Counted from the stretch's first letter, positions 9,508 to 20,217 are shown. The stretch is 64,000 nt of DNA from Dipteris shenzhenensis (GCA_047967505.1 CM106541.1), one strand, 5' to 3'. Notes: generated from the sequence alone by a model not told the origin. Numbers and translations are program-made.

Positions 9508-9735
9508 CTAACATATTACTTGAACGTTAATAGTCATATTTGTGCTCCAACTCAAGGTGGTAAGGTTTTCTTCTTGAGACATTTTCTCAATGGCATCCTC
9601 CTCTTTACGTGATGTAGCTTGATACATGATGCTTTGTTCTTCATGTCCCTTTAATACTTTATCTATAGATGCCATGTTCTGTGCTATGGTAAGTTCATGC
9701 ACTTGTGTTTTTATGATAGTGGTTTGTGCATTCAA
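9508..9735 (-). pseudogene. Coding fragment related to the copia-like 3' end, unit 1
   Basis: Seventy-five codons containing QVHELTIAQNMASIDK and EEQSIMYQATS. These align with the plus-strand frame at 2671-2890 (QVHEMTIA, EEQIIMHQATS). It is therefore a second, less decayed copy of the same unknown domain in opposite orientation, 6.7 kb away. It is helical and charged, with no catalytic motif seen. Confidence 0.4.
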
Positions 9736-9947
9736 TATTTTCTTTATAGCTTGTTTTAAGAGTCTTAAACCAATTTAATCCTTTCAATATTAGTAGTATC
9801 TGATTACATACAATCGTTCTTATGTGGTACGTGTATAGAACTTAGAAAACTAAATAATTTTCTTTTTGGATCTTGTGCAAATTCTTTATGCATTAGCAGT
9901 TATGCCTTGTCAAAGTTCTGATAAAAAAGGATCCAATTGATGATGTA

Positions 9948-10148
9948 ATGATGTTGAAGATATATATACTAGCCATGCAAATTGTGTGCCTACCACTTGA
10001 ACAGGATGATGGTGATGAATACTTGAGAGATGCTTGCCAAGAGGATGTTGCAGCACATGGAGAGGGTGCCAATGGGTGTGGTGATAGTGGAGAGGGTGCC
10101 ACTGGAAGGGGACAGGATGATAACAAGGATGGGAGCACTGAGGACTAG
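9948..10148 (+). pseudogene. Acidic C-terminal coding fragment, unit 1
   Basis: The frame ends in an Asp/Glu/Gly-rich tail (EQDDGDEYLRDACQEDVAAH, then GEGATGRG and a final Glu-Asp before the stop). A possible splice acceptor TTGAACAG sits before GATGATGG. The layout resembles the acidic last exon of the pseudogene at 4029-4868, so it may be the tail of another transposase-like gene. No closer assignment can be made. Confidence 0.35.
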
Positions 10149-11071
10149 TTAGCATATTCTACCCATCTCCCTCTTGATGACGAACAAATGGAGACAGTGC
10201 AAAACTATATATAGAGTCAATATTTTAACTCATATGATGTAATAGGACAATTTTGTAATGAATATTTCTAAACAATACAATAAAATGGACATTATAGTGT
10301 AATACATACCTTTACAAAAGGGAATATTAGGGCTTGGCCAAATGCTAATCTTCCTTCACGTGTAAAATATAGACTATGCAGCCAAATTGTGCTTATGTGG
10401 CAGTATGAAGGTGTCCCTTGGTGATGTGCTAGTGATGATGTTTCCATTGATGTGACAGTACGATGTTCCTATTGGGTCACTATAATGATGTTGGGGAGGA
10501 GGCCGTTCCATTTTTAATCTGTTTGAAAAAAACAACCAAATATGGGCATATAAAACACATTACAAATCATATAAGGGCACTCATTCAAGATCTATAAAAG
10601 AATTAAAGGTACAAAAAATTGTCATTCACATTCACTTCTATTCAAAAAATTATATATATCGCACAAGCTAATATATTTCAAAAAGGATATATATATCGCG
10701 CAAACCAATATATTCCGAAAAGACAATTATAGGAAACTTTATTGCATCCACTCTCCCGTATTCCACAATCTGTGCCAATCACATCCCGTATCACCCTATC
10801 CGCTTTATCCTCCTCATCTTTTATATGTTTGATTCTTTGCTTTTCCCTTCTCCGCTTCATCCTCCCTCAATCTTTAAAGTCTCCCCTCCTCTCTTCTTTG
10901 TCTCACACCACTTCCTTGCTATATCTCTCACCATTCCCTTTTGGTCTATTGCTCGTTTGGTTCTCATTGCTCTCTTGTCATTCCCTTCTTTCCATTCCCC
11001 TCCTTCCACTCTACTACTCCGTGTCACTCTGTCGTCGCTTCCTTCTCATCGCTGTCTCTCTACTACTACCA

Positions 11072-11430
11072 ATGGCCCCTAGCAAAGAATCTCTAATACC
11101 ATAATTGGAGGACCTATACCATCAATATTACGATATAAAAGATGGAAAGGTAGACAAGCCATCACTCCCTAGGGTGCATTTGTGTCCCTCCACACACACC
11201 ACATGCAAGGATTACTCCAACCAAGATAAGACCGATTGTGAAATCCCATAGCATTCTATTGAGTGTGTATCCTAGGCTACATCCCAGAGGAAGGCCACAC
11301 CCCCAAGGAAGCTCCCCGGAGTAAGGAGCACAAGAAAAAAGAAGTGAAGAATAAGAACAAGAAGAGAGATGACAAAGGAGAGGGTAGCACTCTATCGAAG
11401 ACCAAACAATGAGAAGACCAAAGTATTATA
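11072..11430 (+). pseudogene. Broken MAPSK gene, unit 1
   Basis: After a long C/T-rich leader (about 10820-11070), an ATG opens MAPSKESLIP and is cut by TAA. Beyond it the same frame reads LYHQYYDIKDGKVDKPSLPR and HTTCKDYSNQDKTDCEIP to a TAG. A shift of frame then gives a Lys-rich C-terminal part (KEHKKKEVKN). No domain is recognised. It looks like a former small basic protein gene or a transposon-carried exon. Confidence 0.4.
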
Positions 11431-11589
11431 AAGTACTCCAATTTGGAGAATGTAATTACAGTTTCTAGTATATGAGAGGGAGCCCTCTCTTGCATATTTG
11501 TTGTAACCCCTCTTGGATATTTGTTATGCTCTATGATGAGATTATGTTTCATCCCTCTCTTTGTTATTTCTTATGCTATATGTTTTTGA

Positions 11590-12180
11590 AAAGAGAGAAA
11601 AATTAGGGGAAAGAGAGAGGAGCAAAGAGGGGAAGAGAGGAAAAGAGAGAGAAAAGAGAGGAAAAGAGAGAAAAGAGGGAAAAAAGAGGAGAAAAGAGAG
11701 AAAAGAGGAAACAAGAGGAGAAAAGAGGGGAAATAAGAGAGAAATAAAGGAAATAAGATAGAAAAGAGAGGAAATAAAAGAGAGAGAGAGAGAGAGGGGA
11801 GAAAGGGGATGTGAAAAAATAAGACAAAGGGAAAAGGAGAGGAGTGAATGAAAAGAGAGGATGGAAGAGAAAAAGAGAGGAGAGAAAGAGGGAAAAAAGA
11901 GGGAAAAAGAGAAGAGAGGAAATAAGAGATGAAATAAGAGAAGAGAGGAAATAAGAGGAGAGAGGAGAAGCAAGGGGAGAAAGAGGGAAAACAGAGGGGG
12001 AAAGAGGAGAAAAGAGGGAAAATGAGGGAGGGAAAGAGAGGAAATAAGTTCGCTAGAGGAAATAAGGGGAGGGCGGAAATAAGACAAGAGAGGGAAAGTG
12101 AGGAGAGAAGAGAGAAAATAAGAGGGAGGAAGAAGAGAGAAGAGATGAAAGAAAAGAGGGAAAATAGGAGAGAAAGAGTG
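11590..12180. repeat. Purine tract (GAGAAAA)n, unit 1
   Basis: About 590 bp of almost pure A and G on the plus strand, built from GAGAAAA, GAGGAAATAAG and GAGA words. The 239-codon frame on the minus strand is only Ser/Phe/Leu from the pyrimidine strand. It lies just upstream of the Ty3/gypsy LTR promoter. Confidence 0.9.
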
Positions 12181-12293
12181 CTGCCTTTGTGCCAACATGG
12201 ACTTAGGTAGTACAGAATGTGTGTGTAGAGAGTAGCGACAAAGCTCCGCTTTTACTTGCATAAGGCTAGGAATAATCTCTCTTAGGAATCCTC

Positions 12294-12510
12294 AACATGC
12301 AAGTTCTACTTGCAAATCCTACATGCATGATCTACATGCAAGTCCTACATCATGCCATTCCTACATGCATGCTCTACATGCAAGTCCTACATGCATGTTC
12401 TACATATGAGTTCTACATGCAACTCCTACATGCAACATGCAATGTGCGAGTTCTACATGCAACTCCTACATGCAACTTCTATATGCAAGTTATACATGTA
12501 GAGAGAGAAT
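12294..12510. repeat. TACATGCAA short tandem repeats, unit 1
   Basis: Variants of CTACATGCAAGTC and CTACATGCAACTC repeated over about 200 bp directly upstream of the LTR TATA box. ATGCAT is self-complementary, and RY words (CATGCA) of this kind are known plant B3-factor sites; a promoter role is inference. Confidence 0.75.
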
Positions 12511-12553
12511 GTCTTACAATTCCTACATGGAGAGAGAGAATCTCCCCAACTTG

Positions 12554-13366
12554 TATAAATACCCCATAATGGAATCATGAAGCCCACACTCTTTGGGGCA
12601 TTATGTTGAGTTCTACTTTGGTATTCCAAGCAATTGTCTCAAGTGTCCATACTTCCTTGCACTCCATGTCCAAAAGCATGTCCAAACCTTGCAACTCATC
12701 CTCCCCTCTCCTCCAACCTTGCAACCCATCTTCTCCCTCTCCTCCTCCTCCTCCTCCCTTCTCCTCCTCCCTCCTCCTCCCTCCTCCTCCTCCCTTCTCC
12801 TCCTCCCTCCTCCTCCTCCTCCTCCTCTTCCCTCCTCCTCTCCTCCCTTCTCCTCCTTCTCCTCCTCCCTCCTCCTCCTATGCTCTTATACCTTCTTCCT
12901 CTCCCACTCCTATGCTTCACCTAAACCCTTAGTTCCTCAACTCTTAACCTCCATGATCTACGAGGAAGACGAGTTCTCCACCATGTACTCTACCTTGAAC
13001 CTTGGATCTTCCTTCTAACACTTGGACCTCTTCTAAACTCTAGAACCTCTCTCTGCACCTTCGAACCTCCTTCTAAATGTTAAACCTCCCCCTAACCCTT
13101 AAACTCCTCCTAAACTCTTCAACCCCCAATGAAGGCGAAAGCCTTCACTACCCCAACCATGATCATACACATTCCTTCCACACATGCACTATGTTTTCTT
13201 AGCACACTTAAGCCTATGTCTCTTACCAGAATACAACTGGAGGTCCTAAGCTACACTTATACTACAAAAGACAACACCAATATATCTATAGGTGACAAAA
13301 AGCCTTGGAACCCTACAGACTGAGAATACCATGCTCTTCCTACAGAAGTCGTGGGAAAGAGCCAAC
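12554..13366 (+). mobile_element. 3' part of Ty3/gypsy 5' LTR with TATA box, unit 1
   Basis: TATAAAT at 12554-12560 gives an LTR promoter. The LTR must end just before the primer-binding site at 13372, probably at CCAACA near 13366. Its left end cannot be set because no second LTR is in the window. It contains a (CCT)n tract at 12700-12890. Frames across that tract (Ser/Leu/Pro) are compositional. Confidence 0.55.
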
Positions 13367-13371
13367 ATATT

Positions 13372-13388
13372 TGGCACCGCTGCCGGGG
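13372..13388 (+). other. Primer-binding site, tRNA-Asp type, unit 1
   Basis: TGGCACCGCTGCCGGGG matches the complement of the 3' end of plant tRNA-Asp (TGGCGCCGTTGCCGGGG) with two mismatches. This is the priming site for minus-strand cDNA and is typical of Tat/Athila Ty3/gypsy elements. Confidence 0.8.
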
Positions 13389-13919
13389 AGACTAACGTCT
13401 CAAGTAACGAGTAAACATACACAAGTATGTGTAAAACATGAACTACTATGAATTTTCATGAGCATAACACTCGAGGGTAAGGAGAGTAAAATTTTTTTCC
13501 AACTCTAGCCAAACATATCAACCCCAAGCATCAACCTTAGGGTAGTATCTTAAGAGATTTTCTTTCTTTCTTAAAAAGAAGCCACTTCATAAACAAATCA
13601 AGCTAGGTAATGAACATGAAGGTGTAGATTTTGCAATTTTGATCATTTCACCTTTTTATAGAAGAGCGATCTGGGCTAACCATGAAAAGTTATGGCTCAG
13701 GAAGAGTTAGGGTTCAACCCTAAACCTACACCCATTCCTATAAAAACCCACTCCCTCCCCTCATTCTTCTTCTTTCACATTTAGCCTCCATACTCTTCCC
13801 CATTCGGATCCCTGTGCAAGACACTCCTCCCTCTCCATCAACCAGCACCCTACTCCCATCCTCACACGGTGAGTTATTTTGAGCCCTTCTCGCAGTGATA
13901 ACCTAGCCATCCACCCACC

Positions 13920-14178
13920 CTCGGGGGGTGCACTACTTAGAAACCCTATGTATCACGTGCATTCAAGCGGTATTTTAAAAACCCCTCAACTAAAAATTTT
14001 CCCCCAATAAAAACACCACTCTTTACTTATGAACTAGGTGATTCTTTTCTAATCAGTGAATTAAAACATCCCTCCTGTTATTGGAAACCTATTAAAAATT
14101 TCCAAAAAGTTAAATTAAAATAGCCCTCCTTTTGAATGCACGTGGTATACTAAAAATTTATGGGGTGAATTCCCCAAG
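13920..14178. mobile_element. hAT-like MITE with 8-bp target duplication, unit 1
   Basis: A 259-bp non-coding element with imperfect terminal inverted repeats: CTCGGGGGGTGCACT at the left, and CTTGGGGAATTCACC read from the right. CACGTGCATTCAA lies inside both arms. It is flanked on both sides by CACCCACC, a perfect 8-bp target duplication, as made by hAT-type transposases. No transposase is encoded. It sits in the untranslated leader of the Ty3/gypsy element. Confidence 0.75.
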
Positions 14179-14295
14179 CACCCACCGTCCATTCGCAACA
14201 ATCAACAATCCTATTACATCGAGAAAGACTTGGAGAGCATTAAGGTGACCATCTCTTCCTCCCTTTGGATTTCTGTCAAAGTTTTTTGTCCGTCA

Positions 14296-14660
14296 AGTTT
14301 CCTCCACCACCCTCCCCTCCACCTCCCTCCCCCCCTGTCCACCACGACCCCCCCCTTCCCTCCCCTCCCTCCACCACCACCCCCCCCCTTCCCCCCCCCC
14401 CTCCACCCCACCCCCCCTCTTCACCCTCCCCTCCACCACCCCTCCTGCACCCCCTCCACTCCCCCCACCCCCCCCTTTACCCCCTCCACCACCCCCCCTT
14501 TACCCCCTCTACCACCCCTCTTGCACCCCCTCCACCACTCTCGCCCAACCCCCCCCCCCCCCCTTTTTCCATCCCCCTCCCTCTCCATTTCTGCCCCCCC
14601 TCCCCCCCCTCTCTCTCTCTCTCCCCCCCTCCCCCCCCTCTCTCTCTCTCTTCCCCCCTA
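14296..14660. repeat. C-rich tract, unit 1
   Basis: About 365 bp of CCCTCC, CCACCC and C runs up to 14 long, ending in CTCTCTCT. The minus strand has many G3+ runs and could form G-quadruplexes. Proline-rich frames here are compositional. Confidence 0.9.
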
Positions 14661-14662
14661 AT

Positions 14663-15198
14663 CCACTAACCTAAGTTAAATCTAACGTAACCTAGGTTAG
14701 TACTAACCTAACTATGGTTAGTTTAAGGTTAAGTGAGGTTTTTGTTTTTAATTTATAAATTTAAAGGGGGGGCAGTGCTGGGCTACAACAGGAGGGGATT
14801 GTGAGGCTAGGGGTAGTGGGAATCGAGTGGTGGATGGGAGAGTTGGAGGGGGTGGGGGGAAGAGGGAGGAGTAGGGGGCGTGGAGGAGTATGCCTGGGAG
14901 ACAGAGGCGGTATTGGGATGGTATTGGAGGAGTATGCCTCGCCTCCTCCATCGCCTAGGCATACTCCTCCACCTGCCCTACTCCTCCCTCTTCCCCCTAC
15001 CCCCTCCACCCCTCCCATCCCCCCCAATCTCTCGACTCCCACTGCCCCTAGCCTCACAGTCCCCTCCTGCTGCCATCGCCTAGTGCCGCCGACCCCCCCT
15101 CTTTACTTTTTTAAATAAAAAACCTCACTTAACCTTAAACTAACCATAGTTAGGTTAGTAATAACCTAGGTTAGGTTAGATTTAACTTAGGTTAGTGG
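14663..15198. mobile_element. Large palindrome (foldback element), unit 1
   Basis: The outer left arm (from CCACTAACCTAAGTTAAATC) is the reverse complement of the outer right arm (ending GATTTAACTTAGGTTAGTGG). Matching continues inward through TTAAGGTTAAGTGAGG, a G-rich block with GTGAGGCTAGGGG, and GGAGGAGTATGCCT, to a centre near 14930. Arms are about 250 bp with small gaps. It has the form of a foldback or long-TIR non-autonomous element; no clear target duplication was found. Frames on the two strands that mirror each other are a product of the symmetry. Confidence 0.85.
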
Positions 15199-16013
15199 AC
15201 TAGGTTGGTTAGCTTAACTTTTGATTAGTAAGGTTAGTTAGAGCCAGTTAGGTTTAATTAACTAAATAGTTAGACTAAATGCCTAGGTTAGGTTAATTAC
15301 TAGTAGTTTAGTTAGTATTAACCCACGTTAGTGAGTGTTTACCACAATTAGGTTAGGTTACTGTCCAGTTGTAGTAACTAAATAGTTAGGATAATAGCCT
15401 AGGTAGACTAATTGGAATTACCCTAGTTCAGTTCCCCCAGTTAGAGTTTAAAGGACCATTCACACCATACTTAAGGCCGAGGACCCCCCCCCACACACAC
15501 AAAAAGGCCCCATTTTACCCCGATTTTAACACATCATGACTCGTCTGTTTGGTAGCCAAAAGGGACCCCATTTGAATCATGGTTTCACACATAGAAACAC
15601 CACACTACGGGGCATTTTTCCATCCCATTACATGCCATTTTGGAATCCCTAGCACTCATTAATTTGCACCCCCATGTGGGCCGCTTTTCACTCTAATTTG
15701 CTTGTATATTTCCATCGTGACCTCCGACTGACAATCCATCTACACTGGCACATTTCCCTACACATGTGGGACAATCCTAGGCACATTATTAACACAAATT
15801 TCCCTACAACATTAGCACATCTCTAACCCTCGTAACACAATTATATCAACACCCGCACTTGCAATAGAGACACCCGTTGCACTTGCATGCAGCTATGCTC
15901 CGGCCAACACCTCTGACACCAATGCTCACCAAATTCACATACACCTCCATTGGGGCCAACGTCTTCGAAAATACTCTACCCTGGTTCCCCCCCTTGAAAT
16001 TCAAGAAATCCCT
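15199..16013. other. Leader between palindrome and gag
   Basis: To about 15470 it is rich in GGTTAG/TTAGTTA words, similar to the palindrome arms but not telomeric. The rest is plain sequence that may include the 5' end of gag from about 15850. No independent gene is seen. Equivalents: 37650-38471 and 56491-57312. Confidence 0.5.
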
Positions 16014-18890
16014 TTGACTCCTCCACGACACAACATGGTCGGGTGCCATCCTGAGACGATGATGGGGAGGGATATTGACTTCGATGCGGAGGGTAACAAT
16101 TTCTTTAATTGCAACAATTTTGGTAACAATAATAACAATCTATGTAGGTGCCCCCTGGCCAAACTCAAACTTCCCAAATATAATGATTGGGGTGATCTAG
16201 CCCAATTCCTCAAGCATTTTGATGCCACATGCCAACGGGTGGAGATCAATCCAATGAAACCAAGGTCGCCTCATTCCCCATGGACTTAACTAAGGAAGCA
16301 TCATAATGGTACCTAGACCTTCTAGTGGAAGAAAGATCCACATGGGACCTGCTTCAAACTAAATTCAAGAGGGGCTTTCAAATGGAGAGACTACAAGATA
16401 GATCCCGCTCTCCAACTAAGCAAGCTTGAACAAGGTCGTCGAGGATGTACGCACGTACCTGGGCAAGATGAAAAGATTAATTTCCAAACGTGACCCCTAC
16501 CCTAATTCAAAGTAGCTCATAGCCTGGGTCATTGTAGGACTAGGAAAGAAAATCCACAAAGACATAAAAAAGATTAGCAGAGTTACGAAATGTTCAGTGC
16601 TGCTCATGCAGCAACCATTGACACTGAGGATGGCATGATCGACTCTGACACCAACACTGATGATGGAAGCATTAGGGGAGAATTGGGGTCTCCAAAGGGC
16701 CCCCAATTAGGGTTTCCTAATTTCAAGGGGTTAGTGTGGGATTTGAGGTGTACCAATGGGAGTGCTCCTTTTTGTGGGGCAATGCCATGTTGAGGTTGAC
16801 AAAAGAATTTAAGGGTGGGGAGACCTCTAACCCAGAGTTTGGATCCATGGTCTTTACTCCTAGCCCTTGATACAATCTCTAATCCAAGGGATACATTCAA
16901 ATTTGAGGTAGAGCACTCGCAGCCATTAGATTAAGGGGTAGATCTAAGGGATAGCATCAAAGGATAGGGGGAGCAAATATCAACCCTTGATCAAGACCAA
17001 GATCCAATGGATGAGATCAAAAGAGAAGACAAGTCAATATAAGCCCTTGATCAAGATGGAGATCCAAGGGAGGAGATGAGTGTAAAATGCGCTCCAATCT
17101 AGGCCATTGATTGGCAAGGGAATCAAGGGAGGAGGTTAGTTCAAAATGCGCTTGAATCTAGGACGTTCAAATAGGTGCTTGAATTCAGTTATTCATTTCA
17201 AATCTTGATCTCCACCATCCAAAAGCCACTTGCATCCTAGCCCTCCAAATAGGCGCTTCTATCCTAGACTTTGATCTTAGATTTAGATCAAGGGTCCACA
17301 TTAAAAACGCCTTTTCCCTCTTAATTAGGCCTCCCCAAAGTCAAATTTTGCAGCTTGGAGCCCACCAAAGGCCATCTGCCATCCACCAAAGACATCCTAG
17401 GCCCTTGATCTATCCACCATCCACCTCCATTCAGAGGCCAAGGTTGCTCTTTTTCAAAATAAAGGTATCCATGTCAGTTGATTCATTACTATGGGGCCCT
17501 TAGCCCATGAGTTACCATAGTAGGTTCACTTCCAATTAACTTAATCCATTCCTTATTACAAGTCCCTTTTGAGACACCAATTAATCTCCCCTAATGATCC
17601 AGTGCCCGAGATAAGCACTCTAAAAAGGGAAAATCCAAGTCCACTTCTAAAGCGTCTAATGAAGATCGCCTAGAGGCCATGACCATAAAAGAAGAAATGA
17701 TGTAGGCCATGGAACAAAAGCTTCACATGTCATAGCCACCACCTCAGACGTATCTACAGTGAGAAAATATATGGTGCCCACATTGCATGGATAATCATAC
17801 AACAAATGAATGCCCGGTCCTAAGAGCCAAGATCACTGCATAAGCAAATCCACTGCCAAGGTTGTGGTGCCATATCTGCATAGTCAGTTGCCATGATGAA
17901 AATAGTTGCATCTTCAACATGTGCAACAACCTACCTCGACCTCAATAATACCAACTGACACCCATACTAGTGTACAGGCAACCGACACTTCCACAAGCGC
18001 CCCCAGCTCCGAAGCTGAATCTTATTCCCGTTCGGACACAAGTCCCACAATTACTCAAGAATCCAAATCCACGACCATACCCAAGAGCACCAAATCCATC
18101 TTCTCAGGCAGTTCCTATACAACAACTTCAAGCCGAGGAAGTGGACTCGCCATTCGAGTATGAAGCCAAGTACCCAATGTACTATATACAAGGAACAAAA
18201 GGTCTAATACCAGTCTAGGAAAATCAAGTTTGACTCAATACATATCGAGCGCCAATCAAGTGCTACGGTTGTGGAGAAAATCACCACATCGTAGATTGCC
18301 CTCATCATGGTAGCCCCCCTACTTTCCAACCACTCTGTAGAGATTGTGGCATAGGACATGCTTGTATGGATTATCCCATGAAAAATAAAGTCGCACAACA
18401 AACAAAGGCTAAGCTTGATGTCCCAATCAGAATTATTGGAGTGGACCATCAAATTCTGGGGCCGACAAGTGTAATATCACAACCTATGAATGTAATTACA
18501 TGCCAAAAGAAAGAGGCCACCAAGGACCCTAATATTCCAATCCAACCAAGACGACTTCTTTAAAAAAAAGCACAAGTGCCTCTACCTTCGCCAAGCAATG
18601 AGCAGCCCAACTCATCCACATCAGCTCCTAAGCCTCAAATAAAAGAAGCTGCATACCCAAATGCAGAAGTGGAGAAGGATCATTTTCAAGCACTTCAACA
18701 AAGGGTACAAAAGGAACAAGCTCAATTTGAGAGTAAGAAGCAAGCTCAATATCCAATCCGTGACTTGGCCCCATAGAGTATTGATACTGTACTCAAGGCT
18801 CTCTTCCAACAACAGACTCTACAACATAATGTACTACCACGTCAACTTGAAGGAGCCACACTCTCTAGCATCCTAAGTTGTCGTATGTCA
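16014..18890 (+). pseudogene. Ty3/gypsy gag with four zinc knuckles, unit 1
   Basis: Gag forms the virus-like particle and binds element RNA. The capsid part shows LAKLKLPKYNDWGDLAQFLK and, after a frameshift near 16275, the W-containing motif WYLDLLVEERSTWDLL. From about 16640 to 17590 no gag homology is visible; this may be an insertion. The nucleocapsid part holds four zinc knuckles in one frame: 17775-17813 (CX2CX3HX4C), 17868-17909 (canonical CX2CX4HX4C), 18261-18299 (CX2CX3HX4C) and 18336-18374 (last Cys is Tyr). A spacer with YPIRDLAP leads to protease. Many stops and shifts make it dead. Confidence 0.85.
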
Positions 18891-19057
18891 ATCCTCATTG
18901 TAATCCTACTATGGAATTGTCCCAATCTCTAGGATTGAACTGGCAAATCCCCCTCCACCTATAGAAGACATAAAAGATATACTTGTGTGGATGGGTGAGA
19001 GATGTGACATATGCGACATTACTGTGCCTTTGACACAAGGCATATAATGAAGTCTAA

Positions 19058-20217
19058 GCCATAGTGGATGGTGGAGTAGGTGTAAATGTCCTATCAAAGG
19101 AGCTCTACAATGAATGGGGTCTTCCACCAATGGAAAACGCTAATTTCAACATACGCCTTGCCGATGATTCACAAGCAAAACCCTTGGGAATAGTGAATGG
19201 CATGTCAACAAAAGTCGCAAAAGTTCACTTTTCCCTACAATTCACAATCTTGGATCTTCCCAAGAAATCCTATCAAATCTTACTGGGACGTCCTTGGTTG
19301 TAGGAAGCATTAGTCCTCCATGATTGGGTAATTGATAGACTGACAATCCAAAATTGCAACACCGTAGTCATGGTGAATGTGGGGATAGGAGATATAAAAC
19401 CAATTGTGCCTAGAGCATTGGATGAAACCTCTTCAACAACGATCTCAAGCAAATCACCTCCCCTACAACAGCATGAAATAGTGCACAATTCACAAAGCAA
19501 TGTCAATAAGTGGATACAAACATTGGCAACCATCGATAACTACCATTCATTAGACCCCATCTTCTTGTAGATAGATGCTAGGGTCATGTAGGTAGATCCT
19601 CCACACACACATGAAGAATCAATCAATCTAGAGTTGCCATTCTTTATGGCTGACCTCAAGTGGGATCATGAGCGTGACAAAGGTACCCATACCAATGATG
19701 ACTCATATTTTCCTTGGGATCTCAAAACTGAGGCTGAGAATGCTCAAATTGAAGATCAAGTCTATGACAATAACTTAGCCATTCTACATGCCCTAATGGC
19801 AGTCGAGCTTTCAAAAATTGAACCTCCAAAGTTGAATAACAGTAGAAGATCCTGCAAGAAAGATGGAGGAAATCACAGAAAAGGTAAGGTCGAACACTTC
19901 AATGAATTCGAACGAGTCCAAATAAGGATCGTCAAATTGTATTTTGCAAAGCCAACTCCCTCAAAATCTGAGCCACCTCCTCTTGAATGGTCCCCCAAGG
20001 GACTGGAAGGAGTATGCACCGCAAATGAACCCTTACTTGGGAACACCTTACTGTCAGTGGAAAAGTTACCCCACAGCTCCCAACATAAGAAGTTTCGGAA
20101 GTATAAGCCACATGTGCGGATGAGAGACATCATAAAAAGAAAGTCACCAAGATCCTAACAAATGGGTTAATGATATTATGCTACCCAGTACCCTAGTTCA
20201 ACACCATCAGAGGCTGA
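19058..20217 (+). pseudogene. Ty3/gypsy aspartic protease and linker, unit 1
   Basis: The protease that cuts the polyprotein: IVDGGVGVNVLSKELY carries the catalytic Asp in a DGG setting, seen in many plant Ty3/gypsy proteases in place of DTG or DSG. ILLGRPWL closes the domain at about 19303. The linker to RT follows in a different frame (about 19634-20157), with LKWDHERDKG and PPPLEWSPKGLEG. A TAG stands at 19568 where units 2 and 3 have CAG. Homology stops at 20217, the edge of an inversion. Confidence 0.85.

Noticed and set aside
11542-12261. 239-codon minus-strand ORF
   Set aside because: Ser/Phe/Leu-only product of the purine tract; the same applies to 33981-34700 and 52723-53499.
12294-12510. 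CRISPR-like array of ATGCA repeats
   Set aside because: Repeat words are contiguous and variable, without unique spacers, in a eukaryotic LTR.
14230-14669. Proline-rich ORFs resembling extensin or formin tails
   Set aside because: They follow the C-rich tract, and their sequence changes with each run-length difference among units.
14761-15118. Mirror-image ORFs on both strands starting MRLG
   Set aside because: Explained by the palindrome; both strands read the same arm.
15121-15440. GGTTAG repeats as telomeric DNA
   Set aside because: Irregular TTAGG/TTAGTTA words, not the plant TTTAGGG array, and symmetric with the palindrome arms.
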